DNA of 64,000 nucleotides, from NCBI GenBank assembly GCA_039111635.1, contig JBCAQO010000006.1, positions 2,790,001 to 2,854,000 of the forward strand. Reading direction: 5' to 3'. Position 1 is the stretch's first letter. Each line of letters begins with the position of its first letter. Of this stretch, positions 11,935-24,467 are shown one piece after another. The position numbers and the translations under genes are program-made. This DNA comes from Heterobasidion occidentale (taxonomy: Eukaryota > Basidiomycota > Agaricomycetes > Russulales > Bondarzewiaceae). The notes below the pieces were generated by a model. The model had not been told where the DNA came from and did not search any database. It worked only from the letters and a program-made list of their open reading frames with translations.

Positions 11935-12388
11935 TTCGTAAGCCGGCGAGAATAATCCAGTCGGTTGGATGAAGTATGTCTAGCAAGGGAGCCGAAAAAA
12001 TCATTGACGCAACCACGCGTGGCATATTGACGATGTTGTCAACTGTCCAGGCCATGGACTGGCAGCGCACTGACGCCGGGTTCCTTCACAGGACATTGCC
12101 CCCAATATCCTCCGGGCATGTTCGGGTATATAAGCAATTTACCGGGATATATCATACCGTAAATATCCCCAGAGCTTCTTTCGGTATATTCAAGGTTGAT
12201 TCTTAGCTGTGGCGCGCCGCTGCAATTTGTATGAAAGTGTTCAAATACACATATTGTTGTTCCGTTAGGTTTACATCGAGGATGGGCTCTGGTAGGTAGA
12301 TCCTGCTGACATCTTATAGCTCCCTAGAGCCGGTACAAATACAAACGCACCTAGACAAACATCGTACACCTCAAAATTTTATGCCAAC
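11935..12388. other. Unique sequence inside the left arm boundary
   Basis: Begins where arm homology ends. A short open frame at 11,976-12,206 shows no recognisable domain. The 3' flank of the questin oxidase-like gene lies at the right. No gene supported. Confidence 0.5.
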
Positions 12389-14302
12389 TCAATCCTCCCC
12401 GTCCCACGCCTCGTCCCATCCCAACGCGCTCCGATCCCAACTTCCCTCTTTCTGTCCGCCACCTTCCCCAGGGCCGACCCACCCCATTACTCTCATCAGT
12501 GCGCCCGCAGCCCGCACGAACACGCTCCCGTCGAGCCCCTTTGCGCCCGCGTGTGTCTCCTCACCCCTACCGTCGACCGCCCCGCACACGGCGCCCACAG
12601 GTATAGTACCGTAGCGCTGCGCCCCGACGTAGAGAGTACGAAGAGCCTTGAGCGTGTGCGCATCGCGCGCCGGCAGGACATGTGCAAGGAGCGTCGGCCA
12701 CGGGTTGATGTATTCGTCTGGCTTGGTCGCGGGCTCTCCGAGCGTACCGGGTGTGGGCATTAATTGCGCGCCGCCCGGACGCGGAGACGCAGTGTAGCTC
12801 ATGATGAGCTCGCAGTCGATCCGGGGGCGCCCACGAAGAAGCACATATGCCAGCACGACGGACAGGACAGCCTCGAGCAGCCTCTTCTGCGCAGCGGCCC
12901 CATCGAGTGCGCCAACCAAGTTCGGGATGAACACGGTGCTTGTCAACACATGCATCAAGAAGAAGTCGAGGCGCTCCTTCCTACCCGGCCGGCCGACACC
13001 TGCAAACAAGAGCGCGGCGAGGAAAAAGAGCTCCTCAGTCTTTTGTGCGAGCTGCGCGGGGGTAGCGAAGGCGGAGAGATGCCAAAGCATGGTAAGGCGA
13101 CGGATCTCGGCAACACGCGCGGGAGTGAAGGCAGCTTTGCGCCGCGTAGACAGGAGCGCGTCAGGGTCGTATGGAAGCACCGGGGTCATGATGTCAGAGC
13201 GGTAGGTTTCGCGCAGGATCGAGAGAAGAGTATGCTCGTCCTTAGAGGCGGCAGCGCGTTGGCCGTTAGCGGAGATGTCGACTGCTGGACCATCATCGAC
13301 GGATTCGGCACTCCAAGGAAAAAGACCAGGTTCAAATGCTTCATGCACGGCCGTTTGTGCGAGCGCTGGAAAGTCGGATTGGCATTCTCAACAGAGTGTG
13401 GATATAGGCCGCCGGGCGCGACATACCTTGGGCGATCATGGCATCGCTGCCAAACTCAATCGCATACTATAATCAAGAATTCACAATTCAGAGCCTGGAA
13501 GAGTTGGTTAGTTGTAGAGACGTACGCCCATTTGGATCAGTGGGTGCAAGCTACCAATGACTCTTGAGCACCAGACGAGGAGGATGAAGAGATCACGCGC
13601 ACGCTCCGCCCACGAAACGTTCCGTCATGTGGGCCTTTCCAGTATTGGCGTCCTCTGAGAAGACATAGTGCTGGTAGGCAGGCCTAGGTCCTAGCCTCCG
13701 GACCTCATCGGAAAAGAACTCTAGATAGTTTGCGTAATACCTGGGGGGCAACACGAGGGACAAGCTAAGAATCATCGAGTTACATGAGATTAGCATGCAT
13801 ACTTCTCTTGTCCGAGATAGTGAGTCCAGGTATCCACGCCGATGTGGAGGTTTTGGCGCTGGACAGTCTTGTTGGGACGGTCGGAGGTGAATACGGAGAG
13901 TAAGCCGTATTTCTCTTCGTCGTAGATTACTTGAATAAGTGCGGGAGGTGCGCCGAGGTCGTACGCAGCAAGGAGGCTGTAAAGAGAACAAGAAATCAAC
14001 GTCATTGAGCGTATATGACCAGAATGTATCATATGTTGGAAGTGGGCATCATATAGCGCTCACTGATGACTGAGATGATCGTGAAAGCCAGGACCATAGA
14101 AGCAATGATTAGACTCGCGATCTTGTTCAAGCAAGTGCTCGACGAGGGCCTTGCTATGGGAGCTAGCGCCCGGCACTGTGAGAGCGTCCTTGTGGATGGT
14201 GGACGGCAATCCTGTGGGGAGCTTGTCTGCCATGAAGATCGTGAAGTGTGGTGGGATGGAGGAAGAGAGCGTGCGAGGACTCTGGCGAGGGGTTGAACTC
14301 AA
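12389..14302 (-). CDS. Questin oxidase-like protein (DUF4243 / AflY family)
   Basis: Family members include AflY and GedK, proposed to carry out Baeyer-Villiger-type oxidation in aromatic polyketide pathways; here only family membership is claimed. Six exons: 14,302-14,064, 13,976-13,803, 13,740-13,603, 13,550-13,526, 13,466-13,427 and 13,365-12,389, together 1,593 nt (530 residues). Signature segments are HHHL-like FHDHLSHQ, LLAAYDLGAPPALIQ, THYLGQEKYYANYLEFFSDE, the ERFVGGALHPLIQMG helix, YAIEFGSDAMIAQ and ALAQTAVHEAF. An alternative in-frame ATG at 14,233 would give 507 residues. The frame is intact. No polyketide synthase or other pathway gene is nearby, so it is not in an obvious cluster. 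Confidence 0.85.
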
Positions 14303-14521
14303 TGGCGAGCTTACAACTTAACGACATCATTGCACGTGCTCCCCACATCGTTGAGCTCATCGTCTTTGTCAACAGTCACGAACCATCCTTTGAACAATGT
14401 ATGGTCATTCCGAACTGTTTCATGATTGTACGAGCAGCTGTTGGCATGGCTAACTGCGCGCTCGCGGAGCTTTGGTCTTGTGGCTATCTATTGATCAACA
14501 TATCTAGCCTGGCCGACTACC

Positions 14522-15448
14522 CTACTCCCTCTTCGTCGCCTGTTCGATGCGCTTTTCCGCGTCGACGGCCACCTCCAACACCTGGCCCGTGATCCTCTTT
14601 CCAATGGCCTCCCCTCTCCCCAGAGCCTCCGAGATTTTCAACCCCGTAGCCTCCTGCACCTTGTCCACGATGCCTCCTAAGCTCGCCTCGAATCTCTCCC
14701 GTCCGCCCTGCGTCGCTGCTTTAGCCCTCTCCCATGACATACTGGCATGCGCCTTGGCAATCTCGTGTTTCTCTGAGACGACAGGGAAGTACCGGTCCTC
14801 AAGCTCGCCCAAGTATCCGGAGAGGTTGCTCGATGTCTTTGGGAGGAAGTAGTCAAGGGATGCGAAGAAAAGGGCAGGGGGTAACAACGCGCGCCAGAGG
14901 AGAAGGCGGTTTCGTGCGAGAATGGATCCGGTGAGCGAAGCAACGCCAACGTAAAGGAGTCCCGGAGTCAGCGGCTCGTCTGGGGCGATGATAGATTTAA
15001 CGCGTCCTATGTGTGGGAGACAAAATCATTTTAGAACATGATTGGGAGATGATAAAAAGCGAACGAACGCTCAACGGCATGCTCGACGCCAATCCACTTG
15101 GAAACAATCCCTGCACATGTGCATATGCGTCATGGATTGTACCCGTCGCTGCCCTGCGCGCAACACCGATTTGACGCTCTAATTCTGATGGAGTATCTAC
15201 AACAATGACGTCCTTGTCTGGGACGGGGTAGATGGAGAGCTATAGGGAAGTGGGGGCAAGGCAATCAACGGTCGGGAACAGCTGAGGAAATGGACCTGCT
15301 AACTTTATTGCCTTGCGGAGGGTCATGCAGGGCCACGGCTGTTGCGCCTGCAGTAAAGAGTGCTCGCCGTGGCTAGAGTGGTCTGATGATGAGCACAAGC
15401 AAGATGAGGAAAAGCCGCAAGACTGACCACAACTCGAGCCCACGACAT
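14522..15448 (-). CDS. MICOS complex subunit MIC26/MIC27 (apolipoprotein O family)
   Basis: Inner mitochondrial membrane protein that helps shape crista junctions. Exons on the minus strand: a start at 15,448 (MSWARVVV), an exon ending ALHDPPQGNK, an exon beginning LSIYPVPDKDVIVVDTPSEL, and a last exon from 15,006 carrying LTPGLLYVGVASLTGSILAR, the hydrophobic ALLPPALFFASLDYFLP pair of membrane segments and a C-terminal amphipathic SWERAKAATQGG region. Near 15,109-15,111 the run CCC (GGG in sense) is one base short of what the frame needs to pass from AYAHVQ to GIVSKWIGVEHAVE. A single-copy housekeeping gene broken only in a homopolymer suggests a sequence error. Same-strand neighbour of the questin oxidase-like gene. 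Confidence 0.75.
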
Positions 15449-15743
15449 GTTTTGGTGACTTGCAAGAGTTATCGGCGGCTTGGAGCTCGACGAGACGCAC
15501 GTGGGAAATCACAAATCACAAGTCCATTTATCTTTCCAGAACTGGCTTACAATACGGTTATCGATGCAGCGAGCCCGCCTCCAATTGGACTCAACCCTCT
15601 CTTTTCCAACTTGCTACAGGCGCACAGCCTGTAGCAACTATTTGTATCGCATATCCTATCTGTAGCCCAACATCAACTCTTGTACCACGATCTTATATCT
15701 TAGGCCACCTCCAGGTGCTTCAAGTATACCTGTAACCTCATGA

Positions 15744-18609
15744 ATGTCTTCGCCCTGGATCAAACGCAAAGCCCGCCTTTCAACTCTCTTACAGAATAAC
15801 GAGGATGAGGATGCTGAAGGGTTGGCACTCGATCGTATTCTTCACGGGCAGTCTGTGATCGGGAAGACCTGTGCGTTCATCTCGCGCCTAACAGTGCTTG
15901 ACAATTGACATCCGTTCGGGACAGCCAAGACCACTGAGATAGATTCTATACGCTTCACCGACAGAGATCTATCCCTCGTCGGAACATTGGAGTACGGCCA
16001 GTACGGTGTCGTGCGTCCTTGCAATACATGCTGCCATGAGGGAACTTATTTCGCTCCCACCCACTGATATAGATTGACGTTGTGACATGCAGGCTCGACG
16101 GGCAAATGTATGTCCGCAAATCAATCGAAAAGCGATTTGCCTTCAAAACGCGCGACGTATGTTTTCTAGAAACTGTGCCAGTCGATCTTTCATCTGATCT
16201 CCTGCTAGCAATGCAACCCACAAGTTGAACGTGACATCTTGCTCCGCGCTCTCCGCGGCAAGACTGTCTGGGTTCCCCACCTCCTCTGCGCCTTCCAAAC
16301 ACCCACTCACCTTAACATTGTCATGGACTACGCCGAGGGCGGCACGCTTTGGGACGTGCTAGAGTCCAGCCCGCACGACGGACGCGTGCTTGAAGCCGAT
16401 TTGCGCTGGTGGTTTCCGCAGATCGTCAGCGCGCTTACCTGGTGCCATTCGCAAGGATTCGCGCATAGGTTAGCCCCTTTCTCAGCATCCTCACAAAGCG
16501 AATCAGCAGCCTCTGTGGCATGAGCATTGTTCTATCCCAACTCCTCTGCTTTACTCACATATGTCTATGATCTTTAGGGACGTGAAACCGCACAATTTCG
16601 TTCTCTCTGAGAATTCTCATGTTCAACTCATTGATTTCGGTTCGGCTGCCCCACTTTTACCCCCGCGTGCAGACGGAGCACATCTCATTCCTCGTCGACA
16701 CTGCCTCGTACCTTGCGGCACATGCGACTATATATCTCCTGAGATACTCCAAGCTCACGAGGAAGCTCTCGTTGCATTTGAGATGACCGAGGACGATGAC
16801 GGTTCGCAGAAGAGTCGTGCTTTGGATGAGGAAGGTGGGTACGGTGTAGAAACCGATTGGTGGAGCATGGGTGCCATGCTGTACGAGATGGCGTACGGTG
16901 TCACGCCATTCTTTGCCGACGATATAAGGCGTACATATTCCAAGATCATAGACCATAAGAAGAGCTTGAAGTTTCCGAAAGAGCCGTCCATCTCGTCGAT
17001 ACTGCAAGACTTGATTCGTCGGTGAGTCTTGTTACGGGCTTCCTGACCTTATATTCAAAAAATGATGTAGGCTTCTCACTGACCATGAAACACGGTTGGG
17101 CCGGACAGGCGCTGCAGAGATCATGGATCATCCTTTTTTCGATGAAATAGAGTGGGAAGACCTACATATTCGTACGTCTTCTTTTTGTAGCGACCTTAGG
17201 ATTTCAATCAATGCGCTCGTCACTTTCCAGAAAATTGTCCAGACGACTTACATCTGCCACAGTTCATATACGCCAATGCTCAAACTGCAGATGCCGCCCC
17301 TATGGCGAACGAGTCGCACACTTTCACGTCGTCCTCCTCGCACTCGCAAGGGTTCGCCTTTTCCGCCTTCTTTCAGCCCTCCGAGCAGAGCTCCGCGGGT
17401 GCTTCTGGCCTCCACCCGACACCTCGTCCTAACAGGTCTATTCTACGTGAGCAAGCGTCCACCTACTTTATCGGCTTTTCCTGGGGCCCCGCCGTCGATG
17501 CGTTTCGCATCCCCCCGGCACCTTCCCGTCCAGTCTCGCCCTCAATCCCCGCCAGTGACCCTCATGTCACTCCGCGTCCACACAAAGATGCAACTCACCA
17601 TCGGACGCTGCTCGCGTCGACGCCTTTTCGCGTGGTCTCTACTCCCGCGCGCTACCCGTTCACGACGCCCCTTCGGCCCTCCCTCCAAACACCGCACAAC
17701 GGGATGTCCACTCTCCCGCGCGCGAGCACGCTGCGCCGCACCGCGCCTCGGCGCACGGTGTCAGACAGAGAGGCGATGCGACAGCTCGTGGACTGCATAG
17801 GAATGAGTGCACGCAAGAAGGTGCTGGCGGCTGGACGGACGCCGCGCGCCATGCCCACGCCTACATCTGCGACGGGGACCGGCAAGGCGAAAGCCCTGCG
17901 GTTCCTGCCTGCGCTGATCGACATCGCACCTGAGCTCGGAGTCTTGCCGGGGAGGATCGCGTACGCTGGGAACAACAGCGAAACAGGCAACAGCAGGATC
18001 AGTGGCGCGAGCGCGAGCGTGATGACGTGGGACGAAGAGGAGACCAGTGAGGAGGGGAGCGACGCGCCCCCGAGCCCGAGTCCGAGCCCGCGACCTGGGT
18101 CTGCGATGTCGATGATGTCGTCGAGGAGGAGCGCGACGCCGACGGTGACGGCCTCGTGGAGCTTGAGCAGGATGGGGCTGCTGGGCGCTGGATTGCCGGG
18201 TGCCAGCTCCGGAACGCTCGGTCTGGATTGGGGCGGTGGAAAGCGCAGACGGTCCAGCTCGCCGAACCTAGTAAGCGATTTAGACCATGGCAGACCCGGT
18301 GAGGAAACCAAGGATGCCGAGGAAAGAGAACTTCAGGGGAAGGGAGACTTGCAGCCTATCCTGAAACGGGATATACTCTTCGTTGAAGCTGTCGAAAAGC
18401 CAGAGGATCGGGGTCGAGCACGGGCGGTGTCAGATGCGCTCCCTACAATAAGCAAGCCAAAGCCAAGGCCGATGGAGAAGGGCAGAGATGTCGGAGACGG
18501 GCTTGGAGCGTTGGAAAGACGATACGAGTCCCTCATGGCGGAGATTGCGGGGTTGGAGGGCCGGCTGGCGGCTGTTCGACGACGGCGAGCAACGTCGGAC
18601 GCGCGCTGA
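15744..18609 (+). CDS. AGC-type serine/threonine protein kinase (DMPK/ROCK-like)
   Basis: Seven exons (15,744-15,870; 15,925-16,010; 16,073-16,156; 16,209-16,468; 16,578-17,021; 17,071-17,171; 17,231-18,609) give 826 residues with consistent phases. The kinase domain spans about residues 55-395: VRKS with the ATP lysine near 87, AHRDVKPHN (catalytic Asp 187), IDFGSA (DFG 205-207), CDYISPEIL (APE-like) and DWWSMGAMLYEMAYGVTPFF. All catalytic residues are present. The long C-terminal half is Ser/Pro/Arg-rich and probably disordered, ending in a short coiled-coil-like helix (LGALERRYESLMAEIAGLEG). The subgroup assignment rests on the DWWS and LLTDHETRLG pattern and is less certain than the kinase call. 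Confidence 0.88.
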
Positions 18610-20677
18610 TGGCTCGTGCATCCGTGTTGGTCCAGACGAGCTAAGCTGGCTCTTGTTGGCTTCGCACATGAGGCGTTGCTCGACCGAATTCAATCGATGC
18701 TGGGAGCCGGTTGGTGCGCGGCGTGGCGACAAAAGGTGGTGCAACGACAACGATCACGAAAGTGCCTGATATACAGGGGGATCCGCATCAAGCGGAGAAA
18801 GAGCGGCGATCTATGGACGAGGGGACGCAATACGATATCCTGCGATATCTCACAACAACGGAATGCAACGAGCGTCACTACTTGGTCTTCCCTGTTCCAC
18901 TTCGCATTAGCCCCATATATAGCATGGGTCGATAGTGCATCAGGAGTGCACAGCAGCGAGGAAGGAGGAAGGGCTCGACAATGCGTAGGATCAGGTTCAC
19001 GCATCCTTCGTATCTGTTTTATTGGCTTTCGGTTTGCTATCTAATTTATCTATTTCGACCATACTCAAGACCTGCAGCCCGTCCACCTCCTTGTATTGAA
19101 TTTGCCCTTGGCGAGCTCCAACAACGCCTTCAATGTCCCTATACATCTGAAGTCCTTGATCCCCAACTGGCATCATGCGCGTCCATTTCTCTTCATCGAC
19201 AGACAATACATGGTCCTCCATCAAATGAACGGCGGCTAATGACCATTTCAACTTACTTTGACTCGCCAGTTTGTTGTGGTCAGCTACTGGTCAGCTGAAT
19301 ATGGGCATACTGAGGAGGGTGACGAATAAGCCTCATGCAATGCGTCACACGACAAATCATACGGCAGAGCGGGAACAATATCTTGGCACCGTTGCGTAGA
19401 CGGTCACAAAGGGCAAGCTGATGCCTTTATGGGATTGGCGAGTCTCGTTTCTGAATGTTAGAGATACTCGCCACTGCGTAGTACCCATAGCCTGTGAGTG
19501 CCGATGCTGTTAGGAATAATGTGTTCCTTGCGCTGCTTAAGCAGCTCCCGGCCGGTGTTCAGTTTCGAATGGTTGATCGAGTGAGAAAAGGGGGGTGGGG
19601 GATGAGCGGACGATCTGAGGTTGGCGAAGAGGGCCGTATGCAAATCAAATCACACAGCAGGACGGATTGAAAGGTACGAACAGGCTGTCTGCCAGTTCAA
19701 CGTTCACGCGTCTATGCTGTATGATGAAGCAGTGTGAATGCACCGCCACAGTGAATCGTCCACATTGTGGCCGCGGTGAGAAGGAATAGCCAAATGGAGG
19801 CTAATGACTGGCTAATGGAGGAAGAGTGATCAGATCGTGATCGCCAATGGACTGATCATCATCACATCATCCTGGCATTCACACCCCGCAACAAAAACAG
19901 TACACACGTATCTGAGACAGCGCAGGGAATATGGCACGTTTTTGAGACGGACGTGAAAACGTACGAAGAGGATGGGAAGACGTAGCGGTCCAAGCCGGGG
20001 CGCAAGTTCGCCTGCGATCGGTGGTTGATGGTCGAAATCACATCATGTACACGAGTGGTCAGCAACTCATTCATGTGCAGGACTCGAATGCGCGCTGATG
20101 ATACGAACTGAGCCGACATCAACACGGAGAGCAGTGATTGCACGCCGATCTGTAGACATCTCACCTTGAAGCTACGTCGCCACCGCGCTTTCGAGTGGGC
20201 GACGTAGTTTCCAAGTTGATCGGAATCAGAATAGAGAGGAGTGTGGGCACAGCCTGCCTTGGCCCTTGGCCCCACATCGACGTTCGCGGAGCTGCAACAG
20301 AACTGACTGCGAATCTCGATCAAGGGTGTTGCGCGGAGGGCTGCAACTGGGCTGCACCCGACAGACGACAGCAGAGGATTTGCGAGCATGGAAATCAGAG
20401 CGCGCAGGACAGAACATCGATATGGAGACAGAGGCAGGGTCGGAAAGGGTGGAGAGGTACCGAAGGAGGAGAGACGCTAGCTTGTTGGGCTAGCGCACGT
20501 GGCTCGCGAGCAGTTATCACCGGAGAATGGCTTGGGACCAGCCCATAAAACCACCGTCTCTCCGCCCGCGCCATGTCCTCCTTCTCCCCCTGTGCTCCCT
20601 GCATCCTTCGCGCAGTGTCTTGCTCTCCGGCGTCGTAGCACACAAGGTCGTGTGGCCCTTCGTGCTCCCCAGGCCGC
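18610..20677. other. 2-kb stretch without a supported gene
   Basis: 3' flank of the kinase and 5' flank of the DUF6533 gene. A minus-strand frame at 18,997-19,251 is charge-rich (KWTRMMPVGDQGLQMYRDIE) and could be an exon of an unidentified short gene, and another at 19,862-20,389 is longer but compositionally unconvincing. Neither has a recognisable domain or clear splice partners. Otherwise nothing seen. Confidence 0.45.
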
Positions 20678-22568
20678 ATGAACAAGGCCGCTGAAGCCCA
20701 CGCGTTCGGCGCTCAGACGGTTGACCGAAGTGCCAGTGCGTTTCTCTCGCTTTGTGTCTTCTGTCTCCATCGTCGGGGTTCTGTGTCTTTGTGGGTGGCT
20801 GTCAGTTGGCTGTCGTGTCGTTGGGACGGGCCGGTGTGGAATTCTGATCGCTCACGCCCAATTTCATCACCATGCGCAGTCGCCTCGCTCGCGTTCCTCG
20901 TTTGGGACATTATCATCACCCTCGGCGACGAGGTCCATACCATATGGCCGTGCGTCGCTCTCCCCTCCTTCTTCTTCCCGATCTCCCTTGACGTTCGTCT
21001 CCCCACAAAGCAAACGCAACACGAACTGGACAAAATGGCTCTTTCTCTTCGTCAGGTATTTCGCTGTCGCCACCCAGATGTACGTCTCCCTTTCCATTGT
21101 CTTCGGTCTCTCCTTATCCCCATACCTTCGCTCCTTGTGCAGCGCTGAGCTATTTGTGGGCACGGAGATCGCCGCAGCGCTGCCCTACACGATGCGCTCC
21201 TGCGTCGCGTGGTACATCTTCCAAGAAGTCGCAACCCAGCTGCTCATCACGTCCGTCGAGATCATCCTCATGGTTCGAGGTACGTTCACCCGCGCTTGCG
21301 CTTCTTCTACGCCCCTGATTGACCGCAGTGCACGCGATGTACGAACGCAACCGCATCATCACGCTCGTCCTTCTCGTGCTCTTCACTGCTGAGATCGTGG
21401 CGATGATCGCCACGCTCGTCCTCGTGATCCCCGACGTCCAGTTCGACGACATCTGCGTTGTCACGCACACTCCGACGACGCTCATTTTTTTCGCGTGCGT
21501 GTCCCGTCAACTCAGGCCGGCAGGCGCGCTGACGCACGCGCGCGCAGGCTGGCGTTCATTCTGTTCGAGACGCTCCTGTTCGGGCTCACGCTGTTCAAAT
21601 TTATTCAGGCCGTGCGCACGGGCTGGGGCCACACGCCTGTTATGGCGCTGCTCGCTCGCGACGGCACGTGGGCCTTTGCCCTCATTTTCGGTGCGTTGCG
21701 CGTTTGCCGTAGGACTCGGTAAAGAAAGCTGAATGCACGCACTTCAGCCGTCTTGTGCATCAACGCTGGGTTCTATCTGGGCAAGAACAGCTCGATCGGC
21801 GCCGTGGCTTATACGTACGTGACCTTCCATCGCGTCTCGGCGGCCTGCGCCTGAACGTCGATTGGCCTAAACATAGCTGGATCCTCTCAATCGAATCCTT
21901 CGCCGTACGTCCCTCTGCCGCGCGCATTTTTCTCCGCGCGCCGCCCGATTCCGTTTCTCACCGAGGTGGACGCGATGCAGGGCTATCGACTGATCCTGAA
22001 CATGCAGACGCTCGACGGGCCGTCCCAGGCGGACACGGCGCAGAGCACGGAGATCCAGTTCACGACGGACTTCCGCGCCGCGCGCGGGTCCGTCTCGGGG
22101 CTGTCGTCGGGCGATGATTCGTACGCGCGCGAGCTGGGGCTCGGGCTGGGGCTCGGGCGCGGGCGCGAGCGTGGGCGGGAAGGGGGCCGGGCGGCGGGGG
22201 TGTGGCGGTATCACAGTCGCGCGCAGGGGAGGAGCCTCGGGATCAGCTGGGCGAAGCCGACGTTGTCGAAGGAGGAGGAGGAGGACGAGGGGCTGTGGTA
22301 TGAGATGACGGCCACCGGGAGCGGGGACTCGCCGTCGAAGCTCGGCTCGTCGAGTGGGAACGAGGGCGCAAGCGGCAGCGGCAGCGGGGGCACAAATGCG
22401 AGTGGGAGCGGGAAGAGGGGGCTTGGGACGATGCGGGCTGTGGAAGAGACCGAGATGGAGGATACGCTGGTGGGCACGGCGTCGGGCAGCGGGAGCGGCT
22501 CGCGGGGCCGGGGCCGGAGGGGCGGCGTGGACGCGGAGGTGCAGGAGATGGTGCGCGGGCTCGTCTGA
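20678..22568 (+). CDS. DUF6533 seven-transmembrane protein
   Basis: Basidiomycete-specific integral membrane family of unknown function. Nine exons (20,678-20,735; 20,880-20,949; 21,011-21,079; 21,143-21,279; 21,329-21,494; 21,548-21,690; 21,748-21,814; 21,877-21,904; 21,981-22,568) total 1,326 nt, 441 residues, with all phases matching. The first helix carries the DUF6533 signature IASLAFLVWDIIITLGDEV, followed by TKWLFLFVRYFAVATQ, a loop with Cys-Val-Ala-Trp, VHAMYERNRIITLVLLVLF, and three further hydrophobic segments. After YRLILNMQTL the cytoplasmic tail of about 190 residues is Gly/Ser/Arg-rich low complexity. A strong 7TM layout resembles a receptor, but no ligand or G-protein coupling is known. 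Confidence 0.85.
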
Positions 22569-23390
22569 CGCGTGCGTGTATGCGCATCTGCATCCGCGCG
22601 CCTGTGGATCCGGCTGTCGACTGCCCGTCGTTTGCCACCGGCATTCACATACCCGCCGCTGCTAGTGCCCGAACTCGCAGCGACGAGAGACAGGTCCGTC
22701 TGTGGCCCGTTCACAGTGAGCCTGTGATACAACAACCCAAGGCGTACAAATCGGACTTCCTCGGCAGAGAGCAATCGGTGAGTCACGCGTTTCTGACTGC
22801 GGACAGGGACTGAGCGTTGACAGATGCTACTGTGTTGCCAGCTCCTTGCGCATATATACGCAGGTCGCCCAATCGGGTGTGATAGGTCCGTTGGCTGTCG
22901 GCGTGTCCGTAGCAACTCATGGCTATGGGGCTCTGATCTATCCCAATGAACACCCCGGACCGTGTACGGATGAGGTGAAATGAACGGCGTAGGGGCAGGG
23001 GCCTAGCAGATATATATGTACGTATGCGGCAGGAACGCGTTTGAAATCTACACGTATGTATGGTGCTTCACGAATACCGTCCCTCATGCTGGAATCGCAT
23101 CCAAACGGTAAGCCGGAAATTTGTGAAAGGCAATACTGTAGACATCACGGCCGGATTGTCGCCCATGATTCCAACACCAGTCTCCGCGCGCGTAATGAGT
23201 ACTCGAGCACTCTCGCCTTCCATCAAGACCTCCCTTATCCAGTCATTCCCTCTTCCCACGACCAGAGTTCACAGTTCAGACGTACTTACCATGGCTTCTC
23301 GTCAGGACTCCTCTCATTTAAATCGCCGCCACACGCCATCATCGTCCACATGTGGTTCGAGCTGCACAGTTCACAATCAGGGCTCAACGT
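22569..23390. other. Intergenic region
   Basis: 3' flanks of the convergent DUF6533 gene and the small protein gene. Open frames across 23,041-23,390 are antisense or compositional. Nothing recognised. Confidence 0.5.
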
Positions 23391-23825
23391 TCAACAAGCA
23401 CCGAAAGCGCTCCCGGCGAGCAGAGACGGACCTACGTCACCGAGATCCTGGTTGGCGAGTTGTATATTGACAGCAGCGCCCGGGACGCGCGACGCGTCGA
23501 TGCGCAGCGACTTGAACGCGAGCTCGCCGCCTCCGCCGAGGACGGGCGAGACGAGGAGCACGCTCGAGTCCCGCGCCGTGCGCGCGTCGAGAATGACGAT
23601 CGGGGCGACGGAGAACTGTGCGTCGTGCTGCTCGCGATGGCGCGCGAGGATCTCGTGCGGGCTGCGGCCGATCGCCCACTCCGAGTGGGCCACTGGACGG
23701 ACGTAGCCTGGTCTGGGATCGATCTCGGGGAAGTCTTGTGCTGTGTCGAACGCGTGTTGTAGTTGCGCACGCTGCTGAGCGCTCACGTCTGGGCTGGAGA
23801 CGTAGAGAGCGATGGTGTCTGCCAT
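23391..23825 (-). CDS. Small intronless protein of unknown function
   Basis: A single exon of 144 residues from the ATG at 23,823-23,825. It begins MADTIALYVSSPDVS and contains RPGYVRPVAHSEW, a helical ILARHREQHDAQFS segment, then hydrophobic PIVILDARTARDSSVLLV. The pattern looks like a small folded alpha/beta domain. Codon use is GC-rich like neighbouring real genes, and opposite-strand frames are shadows. I do not recognise the family. Confidence 0.6.
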   Translation of the reverse strand: MADTIALYVSSPDVSAQQRAQLQHAFDTAQDFPEIDPRPGYVRPVAHSEWAIGRSPHEILARHREQHDAQFSVAPIVILDARTARDSSVLLVSPVLGGGGELAFKSLRIDASRVPGAAVNIQLANQDLGDVGPSLLAGSAFGAC

Positions 23826-24467
23826 GATGCGGGGAATGATTGGGAAGTATGATGTGAGGTGCGTCTGTTGATCTCGAGAATATATCAGATGCGCTGCTGC
23901 GCACAACAGTCCCAAACAGTCCTTAGAAGCGGGGATGGTTATTTCAGGATGAATCGTATCGAAAAGTTACCTGACATGACAGGCAGCAGTTGTCATCCTC
24001 ATTGTTTGACTCGACTGTGACTTGACCGCCCTTGAAGTGAAAGCATCCATACAGCCTGTCTCGCTTCTTCCCTTGCATGATTGATTACGAGCAAGCTCCT
24101 GAATATCCCATTCCTTCATGCAGGGTGCTCCATGTAGTCTCACAACAACTCGACACTGTCTGATGAGCAAATTCCGTCCAGAGCCGCCGCTCTTATACCT
24201 TCCATGGCCTCCAGTGAGAATTTTCCTGAGCTCCTTGCCGAACCAAGTCACCATGCATCTGCCATAGTGCAATACTCTCATCACCCGTATCTGACCACAG
24301 ATTTTTCAACCTGTCGAGGATAGGTCATTCAGAGAACCGGCAATGCTGCGTTTTATAGCAGGCTTGACTGACGCCGAATTCTGAAACGCGGACCTGGTAT
24401 TCTGTTCTCATGATACTGTTATTGACGGCAGCTTCATGCTAGGCGTTCTCCACGCTCGAACACGTAT
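23826..24467. other. Intergenic region between divergent genes
   Basis: Upstream DNA shared by the small protein (minus) and the nuclease-like gene (plus). No gene or clear promoter motif seen. Confidence 0.5.

Noticed and set aside
12764..13567. 267-codon open frame on the plus strand
   Set aside because: Antisense to the questin oxidase-like gene and crosses its introns; no domain.
17652..18311. 219-codon open frame on the minus strand
   Set aside because: Lies wholly antisense to the kinase C-terminal exon, which has matching phases and a clear protein.
22211..22915. 234-codon open frame on the minus strand
   Set aside because: Antisense to the Gly/Ser-rich tail of the DUF6533 gene; Ser/Pro/Arg-rich shadow.
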